Assembly (NCBI GenBank): GCA_016717005.1
Contig: JADJUF010000039.1
Span: 744,001 to 808,000, forward strand
Direction: 5' to 3'
From: Myxococcales bacterium
GTDB lineage: Bacteria > Myxococcota_A > Polyangia > Haliangiales > Haliangiaceae
DNA length: 64,000 nucleotides
A program made the translations under genes and the position numbers. The notes below the pieces were generated by a model that saw nothing but the letters and a program-made list of their open reading frames with translations, ran no database searches and was not told the origin of the DNA. The first letter of the stretch is position 1. Each line of letters begins with the position of its first letter. This document shows positions 7,735 to 16,863 of this stretch, one piece after another.

Positions 7735-10503
7735 TCAGCTCCCCGTCACCGCCGCGGACGCGGCGAGGTCGAAGTACGCGCCGGGGCCGGGCGCCACGCC
7801 GTAGTCGAGGAACGCGGCGCCGTTCCAGGTCAGACCCCGCACGCCGGTCACGCCCGGCAGCGACAGCAGCGCGGCGAGCAGCGGGCTGCGCAGCAGCGGC
7901 CGGTCGATGCCCAGCACCGCCGGCGTCAGCCAGCCGCCGTCGCCGAACAGCGCCGCGGTCGCGGTCGCGAGCACGGCGGTCGCGACCTGGCGCGGGTCGA
8001 GCTCGAGATCGATCGCGAGGGTCGCGACCACCGGCGTCGCGTCGGCGACCGCGATCGGCGTGTCGGGGTCCGACAGCGCGTGCAGGCGGTCCTCGACCGC
8101 CGCGCGCACGCCCTCGCCGCCGAGGATCCACACCTTCACGACCGGCCGCTGGCGCACGCCGTCCCACGCCCAGTCGGCCCGGGCGGTCGTCACGCCCGGC
8201 GCCAGCCGCGCGGCCACCTCCATGTCGTCGATCGAGATGGCGCGCCCGAGCAACAGCGCCGATCGCGGCGCCAGCTCGCGCAGCGACTCGGCGGGCTCGG
8301 CGTCGGCGCCACCGCCGGGCGCCAGCGCGGCCCCGACCGAGGCCAGCCCCGGCGTCGGGCGCGCGAGCTGGCTCACCGAGCCGGCGGGCGGGCTCTTGGC
8401 GCCGGCCCCGAACCGGTACGACGCGACCACGTTGCCGCCGCCCGACGGCAGCCGCGCGCCGCGCACGCCGTCGCCGAACGTCACCCAGCTGTCGCCGCGA
8501 TCGTCCTGGCGCACGACGTAGACCTGCGCCTCGGGGCCCTGGCCGTAGAAGCTGGGCACCTCGGTCCAGGCGAGGCCGTCGACCCACACCCGCAGGCTCG
8601 ACGCGACGCCGGCCGCGTCGCCGGCGCCCGCCACCGCCTGGTAGGTCAGCGGCGCCTTGGCCAGCTTCCAGCGCTGCATCGCCGCCGCCGCGTCGCCGGA
8701 GCCGAGCACCTCGCCGGCGACGGTCTCGCCGCGGACCGCGGTGACGACGTTGCCGTACGCCGCGACCGGCGTGGCCAGGCCCGGCGACCACGACTCGTCG
8801 GCGACGAGCGCGATCGCCCCGGCCTCGAGGTCGACGCCGGCCGACACGGCCGCCGTGCGCTGCTCGGCGTCCTTGAACGCCACGCGGCCGGTGGTCGGCG
8901 TCGAGTTGACCGGCGCGCGCGCGCCGATGAGATCGAGCGGATCTTGCGGCTCGAGCCAGCGCAGCGACGCCCCGAGCACGGTGCCAGCCGAGGCCAGGCC
9001 GAGCCCGATCGTGAAGCCGTCCGGCGCGGCGCTGCCGCCCCACGTCGCGCTGCTCGGCGACGCCTTGCGGTCGGCGCCGTCGAGATCGTCGGCGGTCGTG
9101 ATCACCGTGTGCAGGGACGTGATCGCCGGGAGGTCCTGCCCCGGGACCACCGAGGTCTGCAGCGGCACCGGGTAGACGCGATCGGGAGCCTGGACGGGGG
9201 GCACCGGAACCGGAACGGACAGCGGCGGCACCGGCACGCTCTGCAGCGGGACCGGGAACGTCTGCGGCGGTCCGGTGAAGACGGATGGCGGCGTCGTCAC
9301 GTGTCCGAAGACCGGCGGCACGATCGGGAACGTGTAGGTCGAGCTCGGGGGGAGGTCGATCGCCGGGAACGGATCGATGCCCAGGCTCACCTTGGGAACG
9401 GGGACGGTCTGGCCGCCGACCGTGATCGGCGGCGGCGTGAACGCCACCGGCGGCGGCGCCACCGTGATGGTCTGCGTCGGCACCGCGAGGGTCTCGCCCG
9501 GCACGGTGACGCTGCCGCCGTCCATCGCGATCGCCAGGTCGCTGGTCGACGACGCCGGCACCAACGTGAGTTGCTGATCGCTGCGCGCGGTGATCGTGAG
9601 CCAGCGAGTCTCGCCCTGGTAGGTGGCGAGGCACCGCTCGGCGACGCGGGCCTCGCGGTAGACGCCGTCGAGGTAGAAGTAGGTCTGCGGCGCCGCGCCG
9701 AACGACGGCAGGTCGGCCCCGACCGCGGACGGCGACTTGAGCGACGCGCTGCGGGTCGCCTTGCGCAGCCGCACACCGCTGATCGGCTTGCCCGCGCCCG
9801 CGTCGACGGCGCGATCGAGGGTGACCTCGACGACGCGCCGACCGACCCGATCGACGACCCGCTTGACCGCGGCCACCGTCCGCACGTGGGCGTCGCTGGC
9901 GGCGGTCGACAGCTCGACCAGCACGACGTCGCCGACCGCGACCCGCGCGGTCGCCGGGGCGAGCAGCAGCTCGGTCACCGACCCGGTGAGCACGGTCGCG
10001 GCCGGCGTGGTCACGGCCCACCGGTTGAGCGCCGGATGGATCGTCACCGGCGCGAGCAGCTCGAACACCTGCGGCGGCTGACCGTCGAAGGCGCCCGAGC
10101 GGAACCCGGTGCCGGCCGGCAGCGTCACCGGCCGCGCGCCGTCGGCGACCAGCGCCAGCTCGACCTCGGCCGCGACCGCGGGCCGCGGCACGTAGCCGAG
10201 CACGCCCAGCAGCCGCCGCAGCGACGGCCGCAGCTTGGCGGTGCGCACGTACGACTCGTCAGCGATGGCCTTGTCGTAGAGCGACAGCAGCTCCCCGACG
10301 TACGCCGCCATCTCGAGCCACATCACGCCGTAGTCGTCGGGGGCCCGCGCCCGCCACTCGGCCAGCGCCGCCTGCCAGCGCGCGCGGTCGAGCATCGCGG
10401 CGCGCAGCTCGACGAACGACGCCAGCTGGCGCGGCAGGTCGGTCAGGCCGGGCGCGATGTCGAGCGCCGCCGGCGCGGTCGGCTGATCGCACGGACAGGT
10501 CAT
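7735..10503 (-). CDS. baseplate-J-like wedge protein, second paralogue (Pvc12-like)
   Basis: This 922-residue protein is of the 'putative baseplate assembly protein' type. The N-terminus has the wedge signature (PDDYGVMWLEMAAYVGELLSLY) where wedge proteins count tail symmetry. The C-terminal third (SLRELAPRSALLLGRAISIDD, then LEVAARLAPGV-like and LEDRLHAL regions) matches the baseplate-J core. Between about residues 343 and 458 lies an unusual Pro/Val-rich insert with repeated FPVPLQ and VPVPP strings. ATG 10503 overlaps the stop of the first wedge gene by ATGA, implying coupled translation of the two wedge subunits. In PVC-type particles the two homologous proteins form the wedge ring around the hub. 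Confidence 0.8.
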   Translation of the reverse strand: MTCPCDQPTAPAALDIAPGLTDLPRQLASFVELRAAMLDRARWQAALAEWRARAPDDYGVMWLEMAAYVGELLSLYDKAIADESYVRTAKLRPSLRRLLGVLGYVPRPAVAAEVELALVADGARPVTLPAGTGFRSGAFDGQPPQVFELLAPVTIHPALNRWAVTTPAATVLTGSVTELLLAPATARVAVGDVVLVELSTAASDAHVRTVAAVKRVVDRVGRRVVEVTLDRAVDAGAGKPISGVRLRKATRSASLKSPSAVGADLPSFGAAPQTYFYLDGVYREARVAERCLATYQGETRWLTITARSDQQLTLVPASSTSDLAIAMDGGSVTVPGETLAVPTQTITVAPPPVAFTPPPITVGGQTVPVPKVSLGIDPFPAIDLPPSSTYTFPIVPPVFGHVTTPPSVFTGPPQTFPVPLQSVPVPPLSVPVPVPPVQAPDRVYPVPLQTSVVPGQDLPAITSLHTVITTADDLDGADRKASPSSATWGGSAAPDGFTIGLGLASAGTVLGASLRWLEPQDPLDLIGARAPVNSTPTTGRVAFKDAEQRTAAVSAGVDLEAGAIALVADESWSPGLATPVAAYGNVVTAVRGETVAGEVLGSGDAAAAMQRWKLAKAPLTYQAVAGAGDAAGVASSLRVWVDGLAWTEVPSFYGQGPEAQVYVVRQDDRGDSWVTFGDGVRGARLPSGGGNVVASYRFGAGAKSPPAGSVSQLARPTPGLASVGAALAPGGGADAEPAESLRELAPRSALLLGRAISIDDMEVAARLAPGVTTARADWAWDGVRQRPVVKVWILGGEGVRAAVEDRLHALSDPDTPIAVADATPVVATLAIDLELDPRQVATAVLATATAALFGDGGWLTPAVLGIDRPLLRSPLLAALLSLPGVTGVRGLTWNGAAFLDYGVAPGPGAYFDLAASAAVTGS

Positions 10504-13037
10504 GCGCCTCCCTCCGGTTCGATGCGGACGGTGCCGCGGTCGGGGTGACGGGGATCGCCGAGCACGCGGATCACCTCGTCGGCGCCGGGCTGGTAGTACG
10601 GCTCGGCGAACGGCCGCGCCTCGAACCAGCCGCGCCGGGCCAGCTCGAGCTGCTTCACGGCGCGCACGCCCGGCACGCCCTGGATCCACGCCTCGAGCTC
10701 GCTGCGGTCGAGCGGCGTCCCGAACGTGAAGCGGTCGGGATCGAAGAACCCGCGCACCGGACGGACCCCGCGGGTGCCCAGCAGCGCCCGCATCACCGCG
10801 ACGACCACCTGGCCGGGGTACGCGTAGGGCTCGACGCACAGCGTGATCACCAGATCGAGATCGGCGTAGCGCGGCGCGCGCACGTGCAGCTCGCGCCCGG
10901 TCATGCGGAAGCGATCCAGGTGCTGCCCCAGCGCGCGCCGTCGGTCGTCCGGCAGCTCGCTGTCGCCGCGCGGATCCGCGGTCGTGAACGCGGTCGACCA
11001 GCTCCCGGTCCACCGGAACTGGGTGCCGGCCTGCTGCACCCACGGGAGCCGCGCGGCCGCCTCGTCGAAGTCCGCGGGCCGCACCGCGCGGTAGGTCACC
11101 GCTCGGAACTCGTCGGGCGCGTCGCGCTTGGCCTGCGCGATCGTCTCGGCGTCAACGCCGCCGCTGGTCGGCAGCGGGTTGGTCACCTCGACCACGAAGC
11201 CGAGCGACGGGTCGAACGCGGTCCACGCGGCCCCGGCGTCGGGGTCGGCGAAGCGCAGCGCGCCGCCGGGCAGGTTGCCGCGGGCGCCGTTGCCGAGCCG
11301 GTAGGTCGCACGGACGTATCGCTCCTGCCCGACCGCCGGGTTGCCCTTGGCCGGCACCTGGCCGAACTCGCCGTCGCCGAAGCGCACGGTGGCGCCGGCG
11401 CCCGTCAGGTAGTCGTGGTGGACGAACTCGCCGCCCGCGCGCTGGAAGCCGATCGCCCGGTCCCAGGTGCCGTCGTCGAGCGTGAAGTGCCGGTCCTGGG
11501 GCGTCGAGCTGTTGGTCCCGATCAACGTCGGCCGGTAGTCCCAGCGCTGGCCCAGCGCGAGCGCCGCCGGCGCGGCCACCTCGTGGACCGCGACCTCGGG
11601 CGCCGCCGACCGCGGCGCGGGCCCGAGCCGCACCAGCTCCTGGTCCTCGACGTGCGGCCAGATCGCGTCAGTCGGGACCACCGAGGCTGGCGCCGGGCCC
11701 CGGGCCGGCAACGTGTGCAGGAACGTCACCGATCGATCGGCGCCGACGCGCTCGACCGCCTGCGGGAACCCGGTCAGGTTGCCGCCGAGCGAGTACGTCG
11801 TGCGGCGGGTGACGCCGGCCGTGACCGGCACCGCGTTGCCCAGCACCGACAGCCACGCGAGATCGAGCTCGAACGGCGTCGGCTCGTCCCAGGTCAGGCG
11901 CGTGACCACCGCCTCGGCGCCGAGCGCGGCGCCGAGCGGATCGGCCAGGGCCTCGACCGCGCGCAACGTGACCAGCAGCCGTCGCTCGGGGACGTCGCGC
12001 TCGGTCGCCGGCGGCTCGGTCACCAGGAAGACCCGCTCGCCCGGCGCGAACAGGCTCGCGCGGTCGCCGGGCACGAACACCTCCGTGGCCCCGACCGGCA
12101 GGCACCCGCCGGGGATCGGCCGATGCGGCGCGTGCGGATCCGGCTCGTCGCCGTCCCAGACGTGGGCCGCGAGCTTGTTGCGCTTGTCGTGGACCCGGTA
12201 GGTCGCGCCCGCCAGCGCGAGGTCGAGCGTGCCGACCTCGAAGCCGATCGCGACGCCGTCGCCGCACGCCCACACCGGCATGCCGGCCGGCACCTGCCGC
12301 CAGCCCAGCGGCGGATCGTCGAGCGTGTCGGCGACGGTCACCGCCAGCCAGCCGGCGGCGCCCAGGCCGTCGTGCAGGTCGTAGTCGACCAGGCGGACAT
12401 GGCGCCGCACCGACCGACGCTGGCTGGCGCTGCCGAACTGGGTCTCGCGCGCGACGCGATCCTGGTAGTAGGCCAGCTCGTCGCCCATCGCCGCGATGAC
12501 CTCGACCATCATCACGCCGACGTCGGCCTCGAGCCGGTCCTTCCAGGTCGGGTGGCGCAGGCTCGCGAACTCGAGCAGCGCCTGGCGCAGGCTGCGGTAG
12601 TCGCGCGCCGCAGGATCGATCGTCACGTCGTCGGCGGCCGGCGGCGGGCACGCGTGCGGTGGCGGCGCGCAGTCGACGTCGCGCGGGCACGTCGCCTTCC
12701 AGTCGATCTCGATCCGACGGTAGTAGAGGTCGATCTGCGCGCCCCGCAGCTCGAGCCAGGAGCGCCCGAACCCGCCCGGCCGCGCGACCGTCACCCGCAG
12801 CACCTCGCGCCCGTCGACGCCCGGCACCGCGACCACGCCGAGCACCGGGATCGACGGCTCGTCCTCGCCGGTGATCACCACGTCGGCGGCGGTCACCACC
12901 AGCGGCGGCGTCAGCGCCGACGGATCGTGGAACAGGAACACGTCGAGCGTGACCTGCGACGCGTGCACCGCGACGAAGTCGATGCCGGTGACCGCGGCCT
13001 GCGCGTAGAGCGCGTTCTTGCGATCGAGCGGGGCCAT
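10500..13037 (-). CDS. baseplate-J-like wedge protein, first paralogue (Pvc11-like)
   Basis: This is an 845-residue protein. After an N-terminal beta domain of about 130 residues comes the wedge-protein signature TWKDRLEADVGVMMVEVIAAMGDELAYYQD in a helical region, then the baseplate-J core, including VRFGDGEFGQVPAKGNP and YRLGNGARGNLPGG. The last 150 residues (RHVRAPRYADLDLVITLCVEPYAYPG context) match the C-terminal J domain. I chose ATG 13037 because it gives a TAATG junction with the gp25 gene. This family forms the baseplate wedge of contractile tails and triggers sheath contraction. The assignment to Pvc11 rather than Pvc12 rests on gene order. Confidence 0.82.
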   Translation of the reverse strand: MAPLDRKNALYAQAAVTGIDFVAVHASQVTLDVFLFHDPSALTPPLVVTAADVVITGEDEPSIPVLGVVAVPGVDGREVLRVTVARPGGFGRSWLELRGAQIDLYYRRIEIDWKATCPRDVDCAPPPHACPPPAADDVTIDPAARDYRSLRQALLEFASLRHPTWKDRLEADVGVMMVEVIAAMGDELAYYQDRVARETQFGSASQRRSVRRHVRLVDYDLHDGLGAAGWLAVTVADTLDDPPLGWRQVPAGMPVWACGDGVAIGFEVGTLDLALAGATYRVHDKRNKLAAHVWDGDEPDPHAPHRPIPGGCLPVGATEVFVPGDRASLFAPGERVFLVTEPPATERDVPERRLLVTLRAVEALADPLGAALGAEAVVTRLTWDEPTPFELDLAWLSVLGNAVPVTAGVTRRTTYSLGGNLTGFPQAVERVGADRSVTFLHTLPARGPAPASVVPTDAIWPHVEDQELVRLGPAPRSAAPEVAVHEVAAPAALALGQRWDYRPTLIGTNSSTPQDRHFTLDDGTWDRAIGFQRAGGEFVHHDYLTGAGATVRFGDGEFGQVPAKGNPAVGQERYVRATYRLGNGARGNLPGGALRFADPDAGAAWTAFDPSLGFVVEVTNPLPTSGGVDAETIAQAKRDAPDEFRAVTYRAVRPADFDEAAARLPWVQQAGTQFRWTGSWSTAFTTADPRGDSELPDDRRRALGQHLDRFRMTGRELHVRAPRYADLDLVITLCVEPYAYPGQVVVAVMRALLGTRGVRPVRGFFDPDRFTFGTPLDRSELEAWIQGVPGVRAVKQLELARRGWFEARPFAEPYYQPGADEVIRVLGDPRHPDRGTVRIEPEGGA

Positions 13038-13414
13038 TACAGCGCGACCTCCAGGTTGAGGTAGCGGCGCTCCTGGCGGGCCAGCAGCACGTAGCGCAGC
13101 TTGACCGTCAGCGTCTCCTCGATCGCCCCGACCTCGGCGTCCTCGACCTTCACCACCGTGCCCAGCCACTGATCGAGCGCCTGCAGGATCGTGACCTTGA
13201 GCAGGTTCGCCGCCGCCGGGTTGTTGGGCGCGAACACCATGCGCCGCAGGCCGCACCCGAACTCGGGCATGTTGATGCGCTCGCCGGGGTTGGTGAGCAG
13301 CACCTGGCGGATGAGCTGATCGACGTGGCCGGCGTAGCGATCCTCGTCGGACAGCTTGCCCAGGCCGCGGTCGACCGCGACCGGGAAGCGGATGCTGTGG
13401 AAGATCTCGCGCAT
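13037..13414 (-). CDS. gp25-like baseplate wedge/sheath initiator (Pvc9-like)
   Basis: This is a 125-residue protein with the gp25 (GPW) hallmarks: an IRFPVAVDRGLGKL N-terminus, then VDQLIRQVLLTNPGERINMPEFGCGLRRMVFAPN, the conserved segment of the family. gp25 connects the baseplate wedge to the first sheath ring and starts sheath assembly. The length is normal for the family. Its ATG (13414) overlaps the stop of the spike gene by ATGA, and its stop overlaps the first wedge gene by one base, so three particle genes are tied together translationally. The assignment is firm. Confidence 0.9.
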   Translation of the reverse strand: MREIFHSIRFPVAVDRGLGKLSDEDRYAGHVDQLIRQVLLTNPGERINMPEFGCGLRRMVFAPNNPAAANLLKVTILQALDQWLGTVVKVEDAEVGAIEETLTVKLRYVLLARQERRYLNLEVAL

Positions 13415-13974
13415 CAGGTCACCTCGAACGTGCCGCTGTTGACGCGGACCGAGGCCACCTGCACCTCGAGCTTGCCCTTGCCGCCGCACTCGCTCGTGAC
13501 CGCGCTCGAGGCCACGGTGTGCTTGCCCTGCCCGGCCTCGGTCACGACGTCGGCGGTCAGCGTGACGCTCGCGCTCGACGAGTTCTCGAGGCGGGCCTCG
13601 TCGCCGTTGTCGTCGAGCGTCAGCGTGATCGCGTCGGTCTTCCACATCTTGATCTTCGGGTCGCCGCCCTGCGGCGCCTGGTTGTCGCCCCAGAAGCACC
13701 CGACCCAGATCGGGTACGACGGGTCGCCGCCCTCGAACTCGACCCACACGCCCGCGCCCACCGGCGGCATCGCGAACAGCCCGACCTGGGCGCCGGCGTA
13801 GGGCACGCACGGCGCCGCCCACACCTCGAGCGTGTCGAGCACCGCGGGCACGGTGACCTTGAGCCGCCCGCGCTTGCACGCCTGGTCGTCGTTGTCGACG
13901 ACGGTGCCCCGGTACTTGCCGAAGTACCGGCTCTTCACCCAGTCGAGGAGCTGTGCGGCCAGGTCCGGATCCAT
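13414..13974 (-). CDS. gp5-type OB-fold spike/baseplate protein
   Basis: This is a 186-residue protein. It opens with GKYRGTVVDNDD and GRLKVTVPAVLD and continues with PPVGAGVWVEFEGGDPSYPIWVGCFWG, the signature of the gp5/VgrG OB-fold (phage baseplate assembly protein V). Residues 110-186 are short beta-strands that could form a small trimeric needle. No lysozyme or PAAR domain is present. It starts 2 bp after the stop of the hub gene, matching the usual hub-then-spike order, where in some phages and in VgrG the two are fused. The family call is firm. Whether it forms the tip alone is uncertain because no separate PAAR protein was found. Confidence 0.85.
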   Translation of the reverse strand: MDPDLAAQLLDWVKSRYFGKYRGTVVDNDDQACKRGRLKVTVPAVLDTLEVWAAPCVPYAGAQVGLFAMPPVGAGVWVEFEGGDPSYPIWVGCFWGDNQAPQGGDPKIKMWKTDAITLTLDDNGDEARLENSSSASVTLTADVVTEAGQGKHTVASSAVTSECGGKGKLEVQVASVRVNSGTFEVT

Positions 13975-13976
13975 GG

Positions 13977-15035
13977 TCAGGCCTCCCACGCGTTGCGGAC
14001 GAGCTCGAAGTCCATGACGTGCCCGTCGCCGTCGATCACGTGGCGCACGGACGCGACCACGTAGCCGCCGCTGTGCCGCCGGCCGAGCCCGTCGAGCGCC
14101 ACCAGGGTGTGGGTCCGGAGCACCGCGCCCAGCGCGCGGGTGCTGGTGCTGCCGCGCGCCCGGATGAACCAGCCGCCCTCGATCAGCGTGGCCTCGGCCC
14201 GCGCCTGGAGGTCGCCGACGGCGTCGACCGGCGCCACGACCGCGGTCTGGCGCGCCGGCGCGACGTCGGTCAGGGCCTGGGTGCCCAGGAGCCTCAGCGG
14301 CGAGCGCGAGACCTGGCCGTCGATCGTCGCCAGGTCCGCGAGCCCGACCTGCTTGCCGATCGCGGCGCCCGGCCGCTCGACGTCCCACTCGAGCTCGACC
14401 TCGGCCAGCACCGGGTTGGCGACGTTGATCGTCATCGTCGCCTCCTGGGCGCCCTCGAGCTGCGGGCGCTTGACGTGGGCCGTCGTCACGCCGGTGGCGT
14501 CGGTCGTGAACCAGAACCAGTTGCCGTAGCGGCGCGCCAGCCGCCGCACGAACCGCAGGTCGGTGTCGCGCTGCACCAGCGTGTGCCCGGTCTCAGGGTG
14601 GGACGTGGCGATCGCGTCGACGTCGGCGGTCACGCCGTAGCCCGAGAGGATCGTCGTGATCGCGTCGGACACGGTCACGTCGCTCCAGACCTTGGCCTTG
14701 ACCTCGCGATCGAGCTCGAACGCCTTGTCGCCGCCGCTGACGTCGACCCACGAGTCGTGCGCGCCGTGGCGGAAGCGCAACCGCTGGCCGTGGACCTGGC
14801 CCTGGACCAGCACGTGATCGACGTCGCCGACGTGGGTGCCGATCGTCAACTCGGCGCCCGGGCCCAGGCGACCATCGGCGAGCAGCGGGAAGTCGCCGTC
14901 GGCCTCCACCAGCTGGAACTGGATGCGGTACGTGGTCGGCTCGCCGATCCGCTCGCACACCTCGACCCGCACCGCGCTCGAGGCGAGATCGCCGGCGTCG
15001 GCGCCGGAGGCGAGGATGGCGAGGTTGGCGGTCAT
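13977..15035 (-). CDS. gpD/gp27-like hub protein (Pvc8-like)
   Basis: This is a 352-residue protein of the phage late control gene D family. Visible marks are the N-terminal beta-barrel opening, the central TLVQRDTDLRFVRRLARRYGNWFWF segment that is diagnostic for gpD/VgrG hubs, and a C-terminal domain ending in VRHVIDGDGHVMDFELVRN. The hub is the central trimer of the baseplate that carries the spike and plugs the tube. It is not fused to the spike here, unlike VgrG or Pvc8. The start ATG overlaps the stop of the LysM-like gene by ATGA. Confidence 0.88.
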   Translation of the reverse strand: MTANLAILASGADAGDLASSAVRVEVCERIGEPTTYRIQFQLVEADGDFPLLADGRLGPGAELTIGTHVGDVDHVLVQGQVHGQRLRFRHGAHDSWVDVSGGDKAFELDREVKAKVWSDVTVSDAITTILSGYGVTADVDAIATSHPETGHTLVQRDTDLRFVRRLARRYGNWFWFTTDATGVTTAHVKRPQLEGAQEATMTINVANPVLAEVELEWDVERPGAAIGKQVGLADLATIDGQVSRSPLRLLGTQALTDVAPARQTAVVAPVDAVGDLQARAEATLIEGGWFIRARGSTSTRALGAVLRTHTLVALDGLGRRHSGGYVVASVRHVIDGDGHVMDFELVRNAWEA

Positions 15036-15310
15036 CGACGGTGCTTGGGCGCGATCGGGATCTCGTGGGCCTCGGCCAGCGCGTCCGGCAACATCACGTC
15101 GGCCAGCTCGCAGATGCGCCAGAAGCCGGCGCCGTCGCCGAGGTAGGCGCTGGCCAGGTGATCGAGCCGCTCGGCCTGGCCCCGTCGGTGGTACCCGAGC
15201 AGCGCCTCGTCGGGCGCGTCCGGCGTCGGCACGACCATGACCGTGCGGCCGCGCCGGTCGGCGACCGGGTACGGCTCGAGAGATGCGTAGCGGCTCTTGG
15301 GATCGAACAT
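15032..15310 (-). CDS. small LysM-like tail protein (gp53-like)
   Basis: This is a 92-residue protein. The segment ERLDHLASAYLGDGAGFWRICELADVMLPDAL followed by HEIPIAPK is the short LysM-like fold seen in phage tail protein X and gp53-type baseplate proteins. ATG 15310 is preceded by a GGGAGC ribosome site. The particle role is to clamp the hub or tube at the baseplate, not peptidoglycan hydrolysis. In many eCIS clusters the LysM module is fused to the C-terminus of the Pvc7-type tube protein; here it is a separate gene 29 bp downstream. Homology is moderately sure. Confidence 0.75.
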   Translation of the reverse strand: MFDPKSRYASLEPYPVADRRGRTVMVVPTPDAPDEALLGYHRRGQAERLDHLASAYLGDGAGFWRICELADVMLPDALAEAHEIPIAPKHRR

Positions 15311-15339
15311 GGATGCTCCCGTGGACGGCGACGAGGTGG

Positions 15340-16116
15340 TCAGAGACCGACGGCGCCCCCCAGGACGCTGGCGACGCCGGCGACGGCCTCGACGGTGTTG
15401 GCGATGTTGGCCAGCGCCAGCAGCTCCTTCTGCGCGCGCGTGAAGTCGTAGCAGAACCGCGCGATCTTCTTGGCCGCGTCGTCGGTCTCGGGGCTGCTCG
15501 CGGCGAGCGCGTCCTTGGTGATCACCTTCATCCCGACCGTGACCTTGGCGCGGGTCGGATAGAGCAGCTGGTTCCACTGCTGCTCCTCGACGTTGAACGT
15601 CGTGAGCCGGACCGGCACGATGCGCCCGGGCCCCCAGATGAACAGCGTCACCGGCACCTCGGGCCGCGCCGCCGACTTCTGCAGGCTGGCCGAGATCGCG
15701 CCGCCGCTGATCGACACGTTGAGCGAGCCGACCAGGCCGCCGAGCAGGCTGTCGCCGACCGGATACAGCAGCATCTCGAGCGCGGCGATGCGATCGGCGA
15801 CGCCGGTGACGAACGCGATCGGGTGGCGCTCCGGCGTCTCGAGCGCGTCCGAGGCGTCGAGCACCAGCGACACGTTGAACGACTCGCTCGGGTCGAACGG
15901 CTGCGCGGTCGGCTCGGCCGGCGTCGTCGACGGCGGCGTCTCGCCCGCGGGTCGCGCGGTCGGCTCGGGCGGCGCGTACGGCGTCAGCGTGCGCTGCAGC
16001 GTGTCGGGGTTGTACTGGAAGATGATGATGTTCGGGATCGGGATGATCGGCATCTTCACGAACTGCACGATCGCGCCCTTGAGCAGCTTGGGGCTGCGGC
16101 TATAGCCGTCACCCAT
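15340..16116 (-). CDS. contractile injection system tube-type protein (Pvc7-like, CIS_tube domain)
   Basis: This is a 258-residue protein. The N-terminus is a textbook CIS_tube start: a short hydrophobic strand, then IIIFQYNPDTLQRTLTPY, followed by a Pro/Thr-rich linker and FNVSLVLDASDALETPERHP. A Gly-rich region (about residues 115-140) and VPVTLFIWGPGRIVPVRLTTFNVEEQQW match the family core. These proteins form the ring between tube and hub. The usual C-terminal LysM module is missing and is supplied by the next gene. The ATG lies within the end of the DUF4157 gene (8-bp overlap). The family call is good; the exact ring position is inferred. Confidence 0.85.
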   Translation of the reverse strand: MGDGYSRSPKLLKGAIVQFVKMPIIPIPNIIIFQYNPDTLQRTLTPYAPPEPTARPAGETPPSTTPAEPTAQPFDPSESFNVSLVLDASDALETPERHPIAFVTGVADRIAALEMLLYPVGDSLLGGLVGSLNVSISGGAISASLQKSAARPEVPVTLFIWGPGRIVPVRLTTFNVEEQQWNQLLYPTRAKVTVGMKVITKDALAASSPETDDAAKKIARFCYDFTRAQKELLALANIANTVEAVAGVASVLGGAVGL

Positions 16117-16630
16117 GACGCTTCTCCTGCTCGCGCTGCGGCGGCCCGCTGCCCTCGCGATCGGTGGCCACGACCTCGGTGGTCGACAGCCGCCGGCCGG
16201 TCTGCTGGAGCACGTGCGCGACCTCGTGATAGACGAGCTCGCGGCCGGCGTCGGTGCCGGGCTGGTACTGGCCCTCGGCGAAGAAGATGCTGCGCCCGGC
16301 GGTGAACGCCCGCGCCTCGTGCCCGACCGCGGCGTGCGCCGCCGCCGCGTCGGTGTGCAGGCGGACCGCCCCGAGCTCCGCGCCGAACGCTCGCTCGGCG
16401 TCCGCGCGCAGCTCGGTCGGCAGCGGCCGCCCGACCGACGCCGGCAGCTCGGCCTTGGCGGCCGGCGCGGGCGTCAGCATCCGCGCGACGTTGACCTGGC
16501 CGTGGAGCGCCGCCTGGGTCGCCTCCTCGGCCTGCCGCTCGAGCGAGCGGTCCATGACCCGGGGGCGCTTGCCGGCGGCCGCCTTGCGCGCGACCGGCCC
16601 CGGGACCTTGGGCGCGTGCCGTTGCCTCAT
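16109..16630 (-). CDS. DUF4157 (eCIS core) metallopeptidase-like protein
   Basis: This is a 173-residue protein. Residues 70-145 are the DUF4157 domain: ELGAVRLHTDAAAA, GRSIFFAEGQYQPG and the HEVAH zinc-ligand motif at 135-139, followed by VLQQTGR. The HExxH pattern is intact, so metal-dependent peptidase activity is possible, although the family's biochemical role is not settled. The basic N-terminus (MRQRHAPK) is typical of eCIS-linked members. ATG 16630 overlaps the upstream small gene by ATGA. It sits inside the structural operon, so it may act on assembly or cargo loading. Compare the giant two-domain homologue at 25347-32243. Confidence 0.85.
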   Translation of the reverse strand: MRQRHAPKVPGPVARKAAAGKRPRVMDRSLERQAEEATQAALHGQVNVARMLTPAPAAKAELPASVGRPLPTELRADAERAFGAELGAVRLHTDAAAAHAAVGHEARAFTAGRSIFFAEGQYQPGTDAGRELVYHEVAHVLQQTGRRLSTTEVVATDREGSGPPQREQEKRHG

Positions 16631-16863
16631 CGCACCACCTCCAGCAGCTGCTCGACGATGCGCTCGACCAGCGCCGCGCGCGCGAGCCCCGCCGGCACCC
16701 GCACGCGCAGGTCGACGTGGGCCAGGCGGCCGACCCGCCCGGTGCCGCGCAGGCGCTCCTGGGTCGCGCGCACGATGTCCTCGGCCAGGGCCGGCGCGTC
16801 GGCGCGGCTGACGCCCGGGATGCGCAGCACCAGCTCCTCGATCTCGACCGCCTCACACCGCAT
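16627..16863 (-). CDS. small conserved-looking eCIS protein of unknown function
   Basis: This is a 78-residue protein, mostly helical with one amphipathic beta stretch (HVDLRVRVPAG). It has no signal, membrane segment or Cys motif. It overlaps the ATPase stop by 11 bp and the DUF4157 start by ATGA, so it is squeezed between two real genes and is very probably translated. Small proteins of this size often occur at this position in eCIS clusters, but I cannot name a family. It could be an adaptor between ATPase and particle, which is a guess from position only. Confidence 0.6.
   Translation of the reverse strand: MRCEAVEIEELVLRIPGVSRADAPALAEDIVRATQERLRGTGRVGRLAHVDLRVRVPAGLARAALVERIVEQLLEVVR

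Noticed and set aside
2624..7804. Very long plus-strand open frame opposite the fibre and tail genes
   Set aside because: It is a composition artefact of GC-rich codons on the other strand: the product is Arg/Ala/Asp/Val-rich without domains, while the minus strand has clear tail-protein homology.
8080..13064. Long plus-strand open frames opposite the two wedge genes
   Set aside because: Same artefact: no family features, and no ribosome sites or coupling.
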